The notes: a model not told the origin generated them from the letters alone. A stretch of DNA of 36,146 nt from Alphaproteobacteria bacterium (GCA_004297545.1 SCTB01000025.1:1-36146), one strand, 5' to 3'. Shown: positions 14,624-23,258, counted from the first letter of the stretch. Numbers and translations: made by a program.

Positions 14624-14854
14624 TCACCAGTCCTGGCATATGATGTCCTCTATGCGCGAGATGCCGTTGCAGGCATTGTCTATACGCTGCTCCAGGGACG
14701 AGAGGCGCTCGGCGGTGCGCTGGTTGCTCTCGATCCATCTCTCGATATGCGACACGCGCTGGGTCAAAGAGGCGGCCCACCAGATGGTGTAGACAAACTG
14801 GACCAGAACGGTCAGGGCAATGCCGCCGATCGAAAAAGCGGTATATTCGTCCAT
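14624..14854 (-). CDS. Small membrane/coiled-coil protein of the lysis region
   Basis: A 76-residue protein from ATG 14854; an in-frame GTG at 14878 would overlap the fibre gene, but AAGGG before the ATG fits better. One membrane helix (about 8-28, FSIGGIALTVLVQFVYTIWWA) is followed by a heptad-like helix (TQRVSHIERWIESNQRTAERLSSLEQRIDNA). It could be a second spanin-like or holin-regulating protein, a type often found between tail fibre and endolysin genes. Role inferred from topology and position only. Confidence 0.65.
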   Translation of the reverse strand: MDEYTAFSIGGIALTVLVQFVYTIWWAASLTQRVSHIERWIESNQRTAERLSSLEQRIDNACNGISRIEDIICQDW

Positions 14855-14861
14855 ATGCGAA

Positions 14862-16184
14862 TCAGCCCTTGATTTCACGCGCGATAATATACGCAGCCGC
14901 AGCGCCGCCGAACATACGACTTGTCAGGGTGCCGTTTAGACGGCAGGTGCCGGAGTTTAAACCTACTCGAATACGGTAGGTACGTGCAGAAGTATTCGCG
15001 GCATTTTCGAAGTAGGTTAAAGAAATGCAGTCTGGCAAACTGCCACCACCAGCAACCATAGTCGAAACCTGCAGTGCATTGGAGCCTGTGTCTTTGAACA
15101 GGGCGGCGATAAGAACGGCGGCGGCGCTTGCCGAGCCGAAAGCGCAGAAAGAAACTTCGATCATACTCGATGCGCTGGTCGGGGTGATCGAGACGGTAAC
15201 GACCTCTGTGCCCTCGGTGATCTGCGGGATGGTGTCATCCAGAGGAATGGTGGTCGTCAGGTCCGCGTTCGAGGCATAGGTCGCGCTCACGGTCTGGATG
15301 ATGCTGCCGGCAGGCAGGTCCGCGCGGGCGATGGCGGCGACGGGCTTGCCGCTGATCGGCACATAGCCGAGACACTGCCAGTTGCTCCCCGAGATGCGCA
15401 CGAATTCGGCGACATCGCCTGCGGCGGTCGTTATATTCGCGCCGGTCGGGAGAACGAGGGAAGTCGCATTGTGGGTCAGCGTGAGCGCGCCCTGGAAACG
15501 GACCCAGACATGGTTGCGCGCCGTGGCGGAACCGAGGCTCGTGATCGTCGTCGTACCGCTGATTTCGACGTAGTCGCTGTCGGCAGCGCCAATATCCACG
15601 GTGGAGGCGGAGGCGAGCGTGGTACCGCGCGCGAGGAGCCAGTTGATCACGGTCGCCGGGTTCATCAGGACGAAGTTCGTCCCGTCGTACATCAGTGCGT
15701 AAACGCCGCTGGCCGATATCATGCCGGAGGGGAGAGCGGAACCATCGGGCATTTTAATATTTTTTGTGCCCAAGCTGTTGACGTTGAGTGTGGAGGCGCC
15801 GGTATTGGCATTCACAGGTTTTAGTGTCACGACCTGCCCGGTCGCATAGGCGGTAATAGCGGGTGAGGGAGCAACCGCATAGGCATTCGCGGAACCCGTA
15901 TCGCTGGCGTGGTTGAGCAGCCGCAAGGCCGCCGTGCCGGCATAGGGAAGGAAAGTATTCGCCGTGGCGTTCACCGCGCCCAGCACAATCCAGTCGGCGC
16001 CGTCATAGGCCTTGAGCAACCAGGGCGTTGCGCTGTCATCAAGCCAGATCATCCCGGCCTCGGCATAGGAGGGCGCGCCAGATCCTTTATGGTGGTTCAG
16101 CAGGGCCTGCTTGCCGTCGTTATCCTCCTGCCGGTAGGTGAGACCGCTTTTGTTCGCACCGATGATGGGGGTTGCCTGTGTCAT
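14862..16184 (-). CDS. Phage tail fibre / receptor-binding protein
   Basis: A 440-residue protein. The N-terminus (MTQATPIIGANKSGLTYRQED) and following YAEAGMIWLDDSATPWLLKAYDGADWIVLG are typical of short phage fibre proteins. The middle is Ala/Thr/Asn-rich and low in charge (NANTGASTLNVNSLGTKNIK), as in beta-helical fibre shafts. The C-terminus (ALFKDTGSNALQVS ... TSARTYRIRVGLNSGTCRLNG) resembles a fibre tip domain. It directly follows the TipJ gene on the same strand, 12 bases apart. It would contact the host surface. This kind of protein varies fast, so host range cannot be read from it. Confidence 0.75.
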   Translation of the reverse strand: MTQATPIIGANKSGLTYRQEDNDGKQALLNHHKGSGAPSYAEAGMIWLDDSATPWLLKAYDGADWIVLGAVNATANTFLPYAGTAALRLLNHASDTGSANAYAVAPSPAITAYATGQVVTLKPVNANTGASTLNVNSLGTKNIKMPDGSALPSGMISASGVYALMYDGTNFVLMNPATVINWLLARGTTLASASTVDIGAADSDYVEISGTTTITSLGSATARNHVWVRFQGALTLTHNATSLVLPTGANITTAAGDVAEFVRISGSNWQCLGYVPISGKPVAAIARADLPAGSIIQTVSATYASNADLTTTIPLDDTIPQITEGTEVVTVSITPTSASSMIEVSFCAFGSASAAAVLIAALFKDTGSNALQVSTMVAGGGSLPDCISLTYFENAANTSARTYRIRVGLNSGTCRLNGTLTSRMFGGAAAAYIIAREIKG

Positions 16185-16196
16185 GTATTCACTCCT

Positions 16197-19100
16197 TTAA
16201 AGCTGTTCGCCGTAGCCGCGCGCGAGATAGTCGAAGGTGCGCGAGATGCCGGTGCCGGCGCTGTTGAAAAAGCGGATGCCGAAGCTCGCCGATGACGGGG
16301 TTGTAATCGCGTAATAGTCTCCCGTCGCCATATCCTGCGGCGTGATCGTAATGGCGGGCGTGGCGCGGAACGGCGCGGCAAAGGAAACAGTCGTTCCGCC
16401 CGCAGCGCTCGCGATGCCGCGCCCGCTCACCGTGCGATCCGGCATATCGACATCGACCGTCAGCAGGGAAAGCGAGGGCGTGACATTAGAGATCGCCGAG
16501 GCCAGCAGCACGCGGAATTCAAAAGCCCGCGCCGTGTAGTCGCCGATGACAAAGGGCATCCAGCCCGACCAGACAGGAGAACCGGAAGGATCGTCGGAAG
16601 TGAAGCGCAGCTGCAGCACCAGCGACCAGAGCGAAGGATCCGCCACGCCGTCGAAATTCTCGACAAGGTCGGTATCGTCCCAGGTGTCGATGGTGCTATT
16701 GAGGTCGATGCCGGAAACGGCGATATCCGCCGTCAGCCGCGAGGTATAAACCGCGCCCAGATCTACGGAATCCGCGAAGGCATAAGCGCCGGAGGTCAGC
16801 ACGCCGTCATTGCCGATGTCGACGTTCAGCACGGCGTCGATGTCAGGCCAGTCGTCGATGCTGTCGGCGCCCGCCAGCTGCAGCGCGCCGGTGCTGACGC
16901 CGGTATTGGTATTAGCACCGGAAAAACCCGGGCTTTCCGTGACCGTCAGCACCGCATTCTGCCCCGGCAGACCGTTGACGGCAGTGGCCGCGACGGCGGG
17001 ATTGGCCGAATACCTTCCACCGACATCGACGGCTTTCACAAGATAGGTGCCGATAGCCGCCGGCACGGAAAGCGATGTGGCATCGGGCGCGATGCGGGCA
17101 ATCAAATCAATCGCGCTGTTCCAGCTGACATCCGCCAGCTGCGGCGAAAAGCGCAGCGCGTAATGATCAAGGTCAAGGTCGGGAACGTCTTCCCACGAGA
17201 GATGCGCCGTATCGCCCAGCACATTGATCACAAAGCCGGTAACGTCGGATGGCAGCGCCGCCGTGCCCTCTACCCGGTGCCCGGCAATAAGAAGAGGCTC
17301 GGAAGAAACGCCAGCCGACGTTATGTAACGAAGCTCGATATCATAGGTCTCTCCCTCCGTCACATCGGTAATCGAAATCCGGTCCTGCCCCTGCGAAAAA
17401 GTCTCGGCGGGATGGAACGCCGTTTCATCCTGCGCGCGTATCCGGGCGCGCAGGGTCAGCTGTGGGCCGAAGGCGGGGGCCTGCAGCGTGATCAGGATGC
17501 GCGTGACCAGCGACCCGTCGGTATTGCGCATCAGCGCTTCCTCGCCCGACTGGATACTAGCGAGGATGGGCGTTGGCGGCCGCTGCAGCTCGGGCGGCAG
17601 GGTGATCTGGCTGTCGAAGGGCGGTATCGGTTCCGCATCCGCCAGATGCACGGCGGGCGCGGCATCCACGCAGGTGATGCGCGCGCTCAGGTTGTTCTGC
17701 GGCGATATGCTTTTGACGACCAGCTCCACGCTTTCGCTGCCCGCCTCGCCGAACAGCGCGAGATCGCCCGGTTGCGGCCCGTCTACCGTGGCAACCGGCG
17801 ATGCAAAAGCAACGGTTTTCGATACACCGGCCACAGTCTGCAGCGCGGTAACCAGCGACGTCCCGTCGCCCTTGCGAAACCGCACGGCATAGCTCTTGCC
17901 CGGCTCCATCTCCACTTCGGCATCCAGCACCACGCCGGTGGTATCGCTGCCGGAGGTCAGCAGGCTTTTTACCCGCGCGCTCATCAACCCGAACAGCGGC
18001 ACGTCATGGGTGAATCGTATCAGGTCGCCGCGCGTGCAGACGATATGCTCGATATCGCAGTGAAAACTATAGGTCTCCGGGCGCAGCCGCGCAGTCGCGA
18101 TATGATAACGCCCGTCCTTCCAGGCCTGCACCGGGTCGGTGATGCCGGCCAGATCCAGCGTTTCGTAGCGCGTCGTATTACCGGCATCATACCCGTCGTC
18201 ATAGACCAGCCGTTCGTCCTGCAGCCAGCCCTTGTTGCGGTTGATAAAACGCACGCGCAGCGCCTGCGGCAGGTCGGCGAAAGCCTTGCGCCCCTCGAAC
18301 CCTGCCGTATTGCGCGGCGTGAAGTGCTGCACCGGCACGCTCTGCGGCGCATCGCTCACCACCGCCCATTTGCCGTCAATCAGCGTCGGGCTCGCCCGCC
18401 CCGCCGCCGCCACATCCGCCAGCACATCGCGCACCGACATATCGTAATCGATAACGGCGTTAAATTCCCGACCGGCAACGGCACAGTCGCCGTGCCAGGC
18501 GATAATCCGGCTCAGGTCCAGCCGGCTGTCGGCCAGCGGCCGCGCATTGGCATTGCCCTGCAGAATATGCCGGAACAGCGATGCCGGGTTGCTGGTGACC
18601 TGCTCCGTCCATGCCGCGCCGTCCCAGTCGGGCAGAATGGAATAGACGACGCCGTTAAAACGGTCGATCACGCCGTTCAGCTGGTCGGTGGCCTTGATGC
18701 GCAGGGCCGTCATGGCGAGGCCGGGCATGCGCACCGGGTAAACATAGCGGATGGTGCGCAGTGCCGTCCACAGCGCCTCGTCGAAGGTATTGTCATCGGT
18801 CGAATCCGCCGTCACACGGCGCAGGCGTACGTCATACTGGCCCTTGTCGACCCTGAAGCTGACGGTCTTGCGCAGCGCGGAAGACTGTTTTGCCGTTATC
18901 GCCAGCCCCGGAAACTGCAGCGATCCCGCCGCCACGGTGACAGCATTGGCGCTTGCCGCGGCCGAAACCAGAAAATCACCGGCGGCCAGCGTATTGACGC
19001 CGACCATACCGGGGTCGCGCTCATCGGTGATGCGCGCGGAAGGAATAACCCCGGCTTCATCCGACCGGCGCAGGATGGAAGCAAGCGCCAGCGCATTCGG

Positions 19101-20249
19101 CGGCAGCGCCGGGGTTTCCGGTTCGCCCGTATCAATGCCGATGCGGAATTCCGCGCCCTTCACGGCAGACAGTTTGCCGCTGGCCTCGTCCATATAAACG
19201 CGGTCGAAGCGCGTCACGGCATAGGTCACGCCGGAATATTTATAAGTCGACGGTACCGCGCCGATGTTGAAATCACGGGCCGCAAAAGCCGTAAACCCCG
19301 TGCCGCTGGCGCTCCAGTCGCCGGTGCCGGCGAGGGCGTATTGAATCTCGACCTGCACCGCGGCGGCGGCTTTCGTCGTACCGCTGAAACGGAACAGCCC
19401 ACGCGGAAAGGTGATATCGACCGAAATTTCATCGGCATCCGCTTCCGTCGTGCGCAGGATATACCCGTCGCTGTTCTTGACCAGTATCTGCAGGTCGTTC
19501 TGGATCACGCTGTTGCTGTAAAGCGTCAGCGGCGCGTCGTCCGTATAGCCCTGCCGGGTCTCGATCTCGACATCGTCGAATTTCGACAGCAGCGTCTCGC
19601 CGATTTTCAGGTCGGTAATATGCAGTGGCCCATAGCCCCAGACGAACAGCATGCGCAGGTACTGGTCCGCGCCCACCGTTTCTGTATAGGGCAGCGCGCC
19701 CAAGGGCGGCACCAGCCGGTGCCTGCCTAAAACCTTCGGGATACGCCCGAAGGGGTAGGCGTTGTTCTGCGCGCCCTGGATGAAAAGCGTCGGGCTTTCC
19801 TTCTGCGCCGAAAACCGCGGCCTTGAGGGCGGCGCCAGCGCGTTCAGGGCAAGCCGCGACACAATGCTGACGCCCGTCGATATGATGCGGCCGAACAGCG
19901 TGCCCGCCGCGCCGAAAAACCCGGCAATACCGCCCGCTATCATGGGGCTCACCGCCGTCAGCGCCAGCGATAACACGGTGCGCAGCGGGTTCTTGCCGCC
20001 CCCGCCGCCCATTGGCACCATGCGGATGGTCAGCTGCGCGCCGGGCTTGGGGTAAACGCGCCCCCAATCCTTTTGCAGTATATCGTCGCCGCTTAAGGTG
20101 ACATGCGCGCAGCGCGCCAGATGCGGGTCCGGCTGCACTTCCGCGACAATCTGCGCCACCGACAGCCCGGGCGGAAAATCCCTCCGTATCTGCGCTGCCG
20201 AAAACGGGTGCGGCACGCAGGTCGCGGTGATGTTACGCTCAGATATCAT
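16197..20249 (-). CDS. TipJ/gpJ-like phage tail tip (host specificity) protein
   Basis: A 1350-residue protein, the largest in the window and close to the size of lambda gpJ. The N-terminus (CVPHPFSAAQIRRDFPPGLSVAQIV) precedes a Gly-rich loop (VPMGGGGGKNPLR) and a hydrophobic Gly/Ala region (about residues 90-130, TVLSLALTAVSPMIAGGIAG). Then come TLFIQGAQNNAYPFGRIPKVLGRHR and AVVSDAPQSVPVQHFTPRN, which are characteristic of TipJ-type proteins. Fibronectin-like repeats appear in the last third (LSWEDVPDLDLDHYALRFS). It forms the central tail tip and recognises the host. It lies between the NlpC/P60 gene and the fibre gene, as in lambda K-J order. Confidence 0.9.
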   Translation of the reverse strand: MISERNITATCVPHPFSAAQIRRDFPPGLSVAQIVAEVQPDPHLARCAHVTLSGDDILQKDWGRVYPKPGAQLTIRMVPMGGGGGKNPLRTVLSLALTAVSPMIAGGIAGFFGAAGTLFGRIISTGVSIVSRLALNALAPPSRPRFSAQKESPTLFIQGAQNNAYPFGRIPKVLGRHRLVPPLGALPYTETVGADQYLRMLFVWGYGPLHITDLKIGETLLSKFDDVEIETRQGYTDDAPLTLYSNSVIQNDLQILVKNSDGYILRTTEADADEISVDITFPRGLFRFSGTTKAAAAVQVEIQYALAGTGDWSASGTGFTAFAARDFNIGAVPSTYKYSGVTYAVTRFDRVYMDEASGKLSAVKGAEFRIGIDTGEPETPALPPNALALASILRRSDEAGVIPSARITDERDPGMVGVNTLAAGDFLVSAAASANAVTVAAGSLQFPGLAITAKQSSALRKTVSFRVDKGQYDVRLRRVTADSTDDNTFDEALWTALRTIRYVYPVRMPGLAMTALRIKATDQLNGVIDRFNGVVYSILPDWDGAAWTEQVTSNPASLFRHILQGNANARPLADSRLDLSRIIAWHGDCAVAGREFNAVIDYDMSVRDVLADVAAAGRASPTLIDGKWAVVSDAPQSVPVQHFTPRNTAGFEGRKAFADLPQALRVRFINRNKGWLQDERLVYDDGYDAGNTTRYETLDLAGITDPVQAWKDGRYHIATARLRPETYSFHCDIEHIVCTRGDLIRFTHDVPLFGLMSARVKSLLTSGSDTTGVVLDAEVEMEPGKSYAVRFRKGDGTSLVTALQTVAGVSKTVAFASPVATVDGPQPGDLALFGEAGSESVELVVKSISPQNNLSARITCVDAAPAVHLADAEPIPPFDSQITLPPELQRPPTPILASIQSGEEALMRNTDGSLVTRILITLQAPAFGPQLTLRARIRAQDETAFHPAETFSQGQDRISITDVTEGETYDIELRYITSAGVSSEPLLIAGHRVEGTAALPSDVTGFVINVLGDTAHLSWEDVPDLDLDHYALRFSPQLADVSWNSAIDLIARIAPDATSLSVPAAIGTYLVKAVDVGGRYSANPAVAATAVNGLPGQNAVLTVTESPGFSGANTNTGVSTGALQLAGADSIDDWPDIDAVLNVDIGNDGVLTSGAYAFADSVDLGAVYTSRLTADIAVSGIDLNSTIDTWDDTDLVENFDGVADPSLWSLVLQLRFTSDDPSGSPVWSGWMPFVIGDYTARAFEFRVLLASAISNVTPSLSLLTVDVDMPDRTVSGRGIASAAGGTTVSFAAPFRATPAITITPQDMATGDYYAITTPSSASFGIRFFNSAGTGISRTFDYLARGYGEQL

Positions 20250-20265
20250 CAGTGAATGTCTTTCA

Positions 20266-20385
20266 GAGTCCCCCTCTCCCTTTGGGAGAGGGTTAGGGAG
20301 AGGGCCCGGGACAGCGGTTAGAAAGCTGAATGTAGTTTACAGGCCCTCTCCCCGCCCTCCCCCAGAGGGGGAGGGGGAAGAAGGG
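20266..20385. repeat. CCCTCTCCC-type extragenic palindromic repeats at the end of the NlpC gene
   Basis: Pairs such as CCCCTCTCCCTTTGGGAGAGGG and CCCTCCCCCAGAGGGGGAGGG, separated by about 60 bases, form hairpins between the TipJ start and the NlpC/P60 stop. The left half is intergenic; the right half is read as the last residues of the NlpC/P60 protein. Confidence 0.75.
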
Positions 20386-20798
20386 GCCAGCTCTTTCCTG
20401 TACCTGAAAAAACCAAAAACCCGGTCTTTCCAGCACGGGCCGGAATAGGCCTCGATGGCGGAATCGATGCCCTGCTCGATATGCAGCATGCGCTGATCCC
20501 CCAGCACAATGCCCACATGCATCGGCGCGCCGCGCTGGCGCAGAATAATAATGTCGCCTAAGCTTTCCTCCCCCGCGGCCACGAACTGCCAGGCGGGAAT
20601 CTCGCGCAAGATCAGGTCGCTGATTTTGCCGGTATCGGTCGTGCGGCGGTATTCGGCGGCGAAGGACGGCAGGGCGATGCCGAACTGCTCCGACAAAACC
20701 AGCCGCGCCAGCCCCCAGCAGTCAAGCCCGGAGCGGCTGCGGCCATGGTCCTCGAAAGGCAGCCCGATATATCGCCCTGCCCAGAACGGGACGGGCAT
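20337..20798 (-). CDS. NlpC/P60 phage cell-wall peptidase (lambda gpK position)
   Basis: A 153-residue protein. The NlpC/P60 catalytic Cys is C27 in SGLDCWGLARL, and the His is H94 in APMHVGIVL; H106 may be the third residue. The order after DUF1833 and before TipJ matches lambda L-K-J, where gpK helps tail assembly and wall penetration. The last ~15 residues (PSSPSPSGGGRGEGL) are encoded by a palindromic repeat and are not part of the family domain. The first ~20 codons are partly duplicated upstream (20913-20972). GAGG precedes ATG 20798. Confidence 0.88.
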   Translation of the reverse strand: MPVPFWAGRYIGLPFEDHGRSRSGLDCWGLARLVLSEQFGIALPSFAAEYRRTTDTGKISDLILREIPAWQFVAAGEESLGDIIILRQRGAPMHVGIVLGDQRMLHIEQGIDSAIEAYSGPCWKDRVFGFFRYRKELAPSSPSPSGGGRGEGL

Positions 20799-20972
20799 GG
20801 GGTGAGACCTCGTTGATTGTTAGGGGGAGTTATTTTAGCGTCAGTCAGGAGTGAGCCGGGCGTGTCCCCTCTCCCGCTTGCGAGAGAGAGGGCAGAAGGG
20901 CCGGCTGCGCGACCATGGTCCTCGAAAGGCAGCCCGATATATCGCCCCGCCCGGAACGGGACGGGCATGGGT
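20735..20972. repeat. Partial duplication of the NlpC/P60 gene 5' end around a palindromic repeat
   Basis: About 60-68 bases covering the start of the NlpC/P60 gene (roughly 20735-20803) recur at about 20904-20972 with few mismatches. Between the copies is a 20867-20892 hairpin, CCCTCTCCC...GAGAGAGGG. The right copy still has an ATG with AAGG upstream and encodes MPVPFRAGRYIGLPFEDHGR, but it then runs into repeat sequence and out of frame with the gene. Confidence 0.8.
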
Positions 20973-21367
20973 TGGACCTTGAAAGTTTTGAACGGAGGAT
21001 TTCTACATCTCTACATGTGTAATCAAATAGAGAGCATTGTCACTCTGGGGAAGTTAATGAAAGAATAAGAGAATAACCTATATCGCACAAAGCACAAGAG
21101 TTCCTGCAAAAGAACGAGGATACTGAAGTTCCCATTTACAACTTCACTGTCCGGAGCAGATAAAAATTCGGGACATGAGCGCTTATGACGGCGTAACAAA
21201 TATACGGGAAATCTTATTGAGGAGGCTGAAGTGAACACAAGGAGTACAGTAAAGCCATAGCTCAGCAATTCTTTATTCCGCCCGCCTCCCCCCGCCATTC
21301 AATGAGCCACTAAAAAACCCGCCTCAGTTTCCCGGGGCGGGTTTTTTAAAATGAAACTTGTTGATGT
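20973..21367. other. AT-rich non-phage gap between NlpC and 21368 gene
   Basis: About 390 bases, clearly lower in GC than the phage genes. A 91-codon minus-strand frame (21023-21298) is open but has no ribosome site and no recognisable protein pattern, so I do not call it. A terminator ends the region at 21312-21347. No RNA gene was recognised. Confidence 0.5.
21312..21347. terminator. Bidirectional intrinsic terminator
   Basis: AAAAAACCCGCC (21312-21323) pairs with GGCGGGTTTTTT (21336-21347) around a 12-base loop. It terminates the minus-strand gene at 21368-21655. Confidence 0.9.
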
Positions 21368-21655
21368 TTACATCATGCCGTTGCCGGTGCCAGGCTTGCT
21401 GCGCTGGGTGACGGCCGGCTTGGTTTCGGTATCGCCTGTCGAGGCGGCCATCAGCTTGCCGACATAGGTATTAAACTGCTCGGCATTCGTCTTGTCCGGG
21501 TTTGCTGCGACATAGCCTGCCATCGCAGCCAGTCGCGTCGCGGCTGTCGGGCTCAGGCCCTTGCGCGTGTCTTCGAAAGCTACTGCGAGAGAGTCGAGAA
21601 GGAAGTTTCCTTCCTTGTATCCACCTAGCATGAATTGCGATTTCGGGTCGCTCAT
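21368..21655 (-). CDS. Small helical protein of unknown function inside the phage cluster
   Basis: A 95-residue protein not recognised. It starts at ATG 21655, with GAGGATC about seven bases upstream, and ends with its own terminator. Helical segments (FLLDSLAVAFEDTRKGL, PTAATRLAAMAGYVAA, AEQFNTYVGKLMAAS) are followed by a polar tail (KPAVTQRSKPGTGNGMM). It interrupts the lambda-like L-K gene order. The upstream 160 bases are strongly AT-rich (about 21656-21819) and probably contain its promoter. It is likely cargo rather than a virion protein, but a small tail component cannot be excluded. Confidence 0.65.
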   Translation of the reverse strand: MSDPKSQFMLGGYKEGNFLLDSLAVAFEDTRKGLSPTAATRLAAMAGYVAANPDKTNAEQFNTYVGKLMAASTGDTETKPAVTQRSKPGTGNGMM

Positions 21656-21819
21656 GATTACAGATCCTCTTTGCCGTTGCCGCGGTTTCGTATCAAAACA
21701 GTTTGACGTTTTAAGTTGGCCTTAACTGATTTTTAATACTCTAACCCAGTTTTTTTTATTTTACCATAAGAAAAGCAAATAACTTTCAAAATCTTCAATT
21801 TTCATTGTTTATCAATTGT

Positions 21820-22293
21820 TTAAAATAGGCCCGGAAAGTGCCCCGGCGTGAAAGTTCCGGCCGGAAACGGCTCCGCCGTGAAGTCCTCAATCGTCAGATT
21901 CCCCTGCACCAGATTCGCGTCATAAGACACATTCGTGAGGCGGAAATCCTCGAATTTTGCTTCCACAACATCGGGTTCCGCAGCGCGCACAATCTCGATC
22001 AAAACCAGCGGCGCGGAGGTGAGACTCCGCACCGCGCGCACGATCTGCCGGTCGATGTTGTCAATGACAAGACGCGCCTCGGGCGATTGCCCGGCGTCGT
22101 CATCGGGCAGCGACAGTTCGAAGGGGTAAGCGGTGAACAAATTGCCGCGGCTGGTCACATCCTCGCCGCCGTTTGTCACGCGCAGCGGCTCCGCCATATC
22201 GGTATGCGACAGGGTCAGGAGAATAAGAAAAGCGTCTTCTGTTTCGGCGGCGTTAACGGACTGCATCGCCTCTGTCGATACGTCACGGCTCAT
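21820..22293 (-). CDS. DUF1833-type tail-tip protein (lambda L position)
   Basis: A 157-residue protein resembling the DUF1833 family of phage proteins. Conserved-looking parts are TSRGNLFTAYPFELSLPDDD, ARLVIDNIDRQIVRAVRSL, then PDVVEAKFEDFRLTNVSYDANLVQGNLTIEDF, and the ending EPFPAGTFTPGHFPGLF. Its ATG overlaps the stop of the gene before it (22290). It lies between the putative M-position protein and NlpC/P60, so it probably builds the tail tip like lambda gpL. An AT-rich insertion separates it from the NlpC gene. Confidence 0.8.
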   Translation of the reverse strand: MSRDVSTEAMQSVNAAETEDAFLILLTLSHTDMAEPLRVTNGGEDVTSRGNLFTAYPFELSLPDDDAGQSPEARLVIDNIDRQIVRAVRSLTSAPLVLIEIVRAAEPDVVEAKFEDFRLTNVSYDANLVQGNLTIEDFTAEPFPAGTFTPGHFPGLF

Positions 22294-22640
22294 GGCATAA
22301 CCTCCAGCTCGATCGCGGCGCGAAAGTACTCCGAGTTGACCGGCGCATAAGCCGGCATCTGGCGAAAGCGGCAGGAAAGCGCCGCGCCGCCGACTGGGTG
22401 GGTAAAGTCAAAGGAGAGCGCGCCTCCGGCCAGCGTGTCATTGAAAAAATCCATCAGCGTATCGACCTGCACGCGGGTCAGCAGATAGGTCATCGACAAC
22501 GCCCCGGTCCCCGCCGTCGTGCGCCGCCGCAGCTTGGCCGGCCCCTGGTCCATGGCGGAGCGCAGCACCGTATCCGGCGGCGTCTCGCGAAAGCCGTCGA
22601 CCAGGGGGGAGGCGGGCAGGGTGAGGGGCCAGGCGGGCAT
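22290..22640 (-). CDS. Phage minor tail protein (lambda M position)
   Basis: A 116-residue protein. It begins MPAWPLTLPASPLVDGF and contains TVLRSAMDQGPAKLRRRTTAG, VDTLMDFFNDTLAGGALSFDFTHPVGG and a final beta-rich FRAAIELEVMP. This pattern is common in short minor tail proteins that follow the tape-measure gene in siphophages. The stop overlaps the start of the DUF1833 gene. It is separated from the tape-measure gene by a palindromic repeat (22667-22766). It probably forms part of the tail tip. Confidence 0.75.
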   Translation of the reverse strand: MPAWPLTLPASPLVDGFRETPPDTVLRSAMDQGPAKLRRRTTAGTGALSMTYLLTRVQVDTLMDFFNDTLAGGALSFDFTHPVGGAALSCRFRQMPAYAPVNSEYFRAAIELEVMP

Positions 22641-22666
22641 GGGAACTCTCGTGATTCAAAATTGCC

Positions 22667-22766
22667 GTCATGCCCGCTTCAGGCGGGCATCCGGTCCGCT
22701 GCGAAGCAGCCTTTATAAATGCCGCGTTGCGGCAGGCCATATCCCCGCCTTCGCGGGGGTGACGCC
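22667..22766. repeat. Extragenic palindromic repeat with TTTATAAA core
   Basis: Outer arms GTCATGCCCGC...GCGGGGGTGAC and inner GC-rich arms surround a TTTATAAAtGCCGC core. It is closely related to the copy at 30297-30393 and fills the gap between the tape-measure and M-position genes. Confidence 0.8.
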
Positions 22767-22771
22767 TTCAG

Positions 22772-23254
22772 TTATCTTCCGATCAGCCCCGGCACCAGGC
22801 CGAAGAGGCTGCGCAGGATGCCGGTCGTCTCCGTGCCCTGGGTCAGGGCGTTGGCGACCATCTGGTCGATGGTGATTTCCAGCGATTTTCGGTCGAAACT
22901 GTCCATCGAGGGCGTGGCGGTGACGGCGGCGGGGGTGTTGTTGTGGATAACGACGCTGATACCGTTATCGCGCGCGGGTGCGGCGGGGAACAGTCCGGCC
23001 AGCGGCGAGGTTTTACCGCCGCCGAACAGCGTGGCGATTCCCGCCGTTAATTCCTTCTGTAGCAGCGACGACAGTTCCTGCGTGACAATCGCCCCCGCAT
23101 CTGTCCCGCTGCGCCTTGCTGCTGTGGACTGCTGGACGGCGCGGTTCAAACCCTCCAGCCCCTGCGCGGTGAGCGCCTTCAGGCTGTCATTCAGCGCCCT
23201 TGTCTTCTCGCGCATTTCATCGAGGGATTTGTTGAAGTCGTCGTTGCGGGGCAT
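22772..23254 (-). CDS. Very short tail tape-measure protein (GTA g11-like)
   Basis: A 160-residue protein from ATG 23254 (a TTG at 23266 is in frame but overlaps the chaperone stop). The N-terminus is a coiled-coil-like helix (DDFNKSLDEMREKTRALNDSLKALT), then a hydrophobic Gly/Ala region with LATLFGGGKTSPLAGLFPAAPA, and a C-terminal SFDRKSLEITIDQMVANALTQG that resembles the end of GTA and phage tape measures. Phage tape measures are usually 600-1500 residues; GTA ones are far shorter. If it sets tail length, the tail would be very short. Its place after the two chaperones supports the call. Confidence 0.7.
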   Translation of the reverse strand: MPRNDDFNKSLDEMREKTRALNDSLKALTAQGLEGLNRAVQQSTAARRSGTDAGAIVTQELSSLLQKELTAGIATLFGGGKTSPLAGLFPAAPARDNGISVVIHNNTPAAVTATPSMDSFDRKSLEITIDQMVANALTQGTETTGILRSLFGLVPGLIGR

Positions 23255-23258
23255 TGTG

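Noticed and set aside
17163-19730. 855-codon plus-strand open frame opposite the TipJ gene
   Set aside because: It is an antisense shadow of a high-GC gene; its Arg/Gly/His-rich composition is unlike a protein and TipJ on the other strand has clear family patterns.
20612-20968. Second NlpC/P60-like gene starting at the upstream duplicate
   Set aside because: Only the first ~20 codons are family-like; it then runs into repeat sequence and is out of frame with the true gene.
21023-21298. 91-codon minus-strand frame in the AT-rich gap
   Set aside because: No ribosome site, no recognisable pattern, and it crosses an atypical region; could be a relic but not supported.
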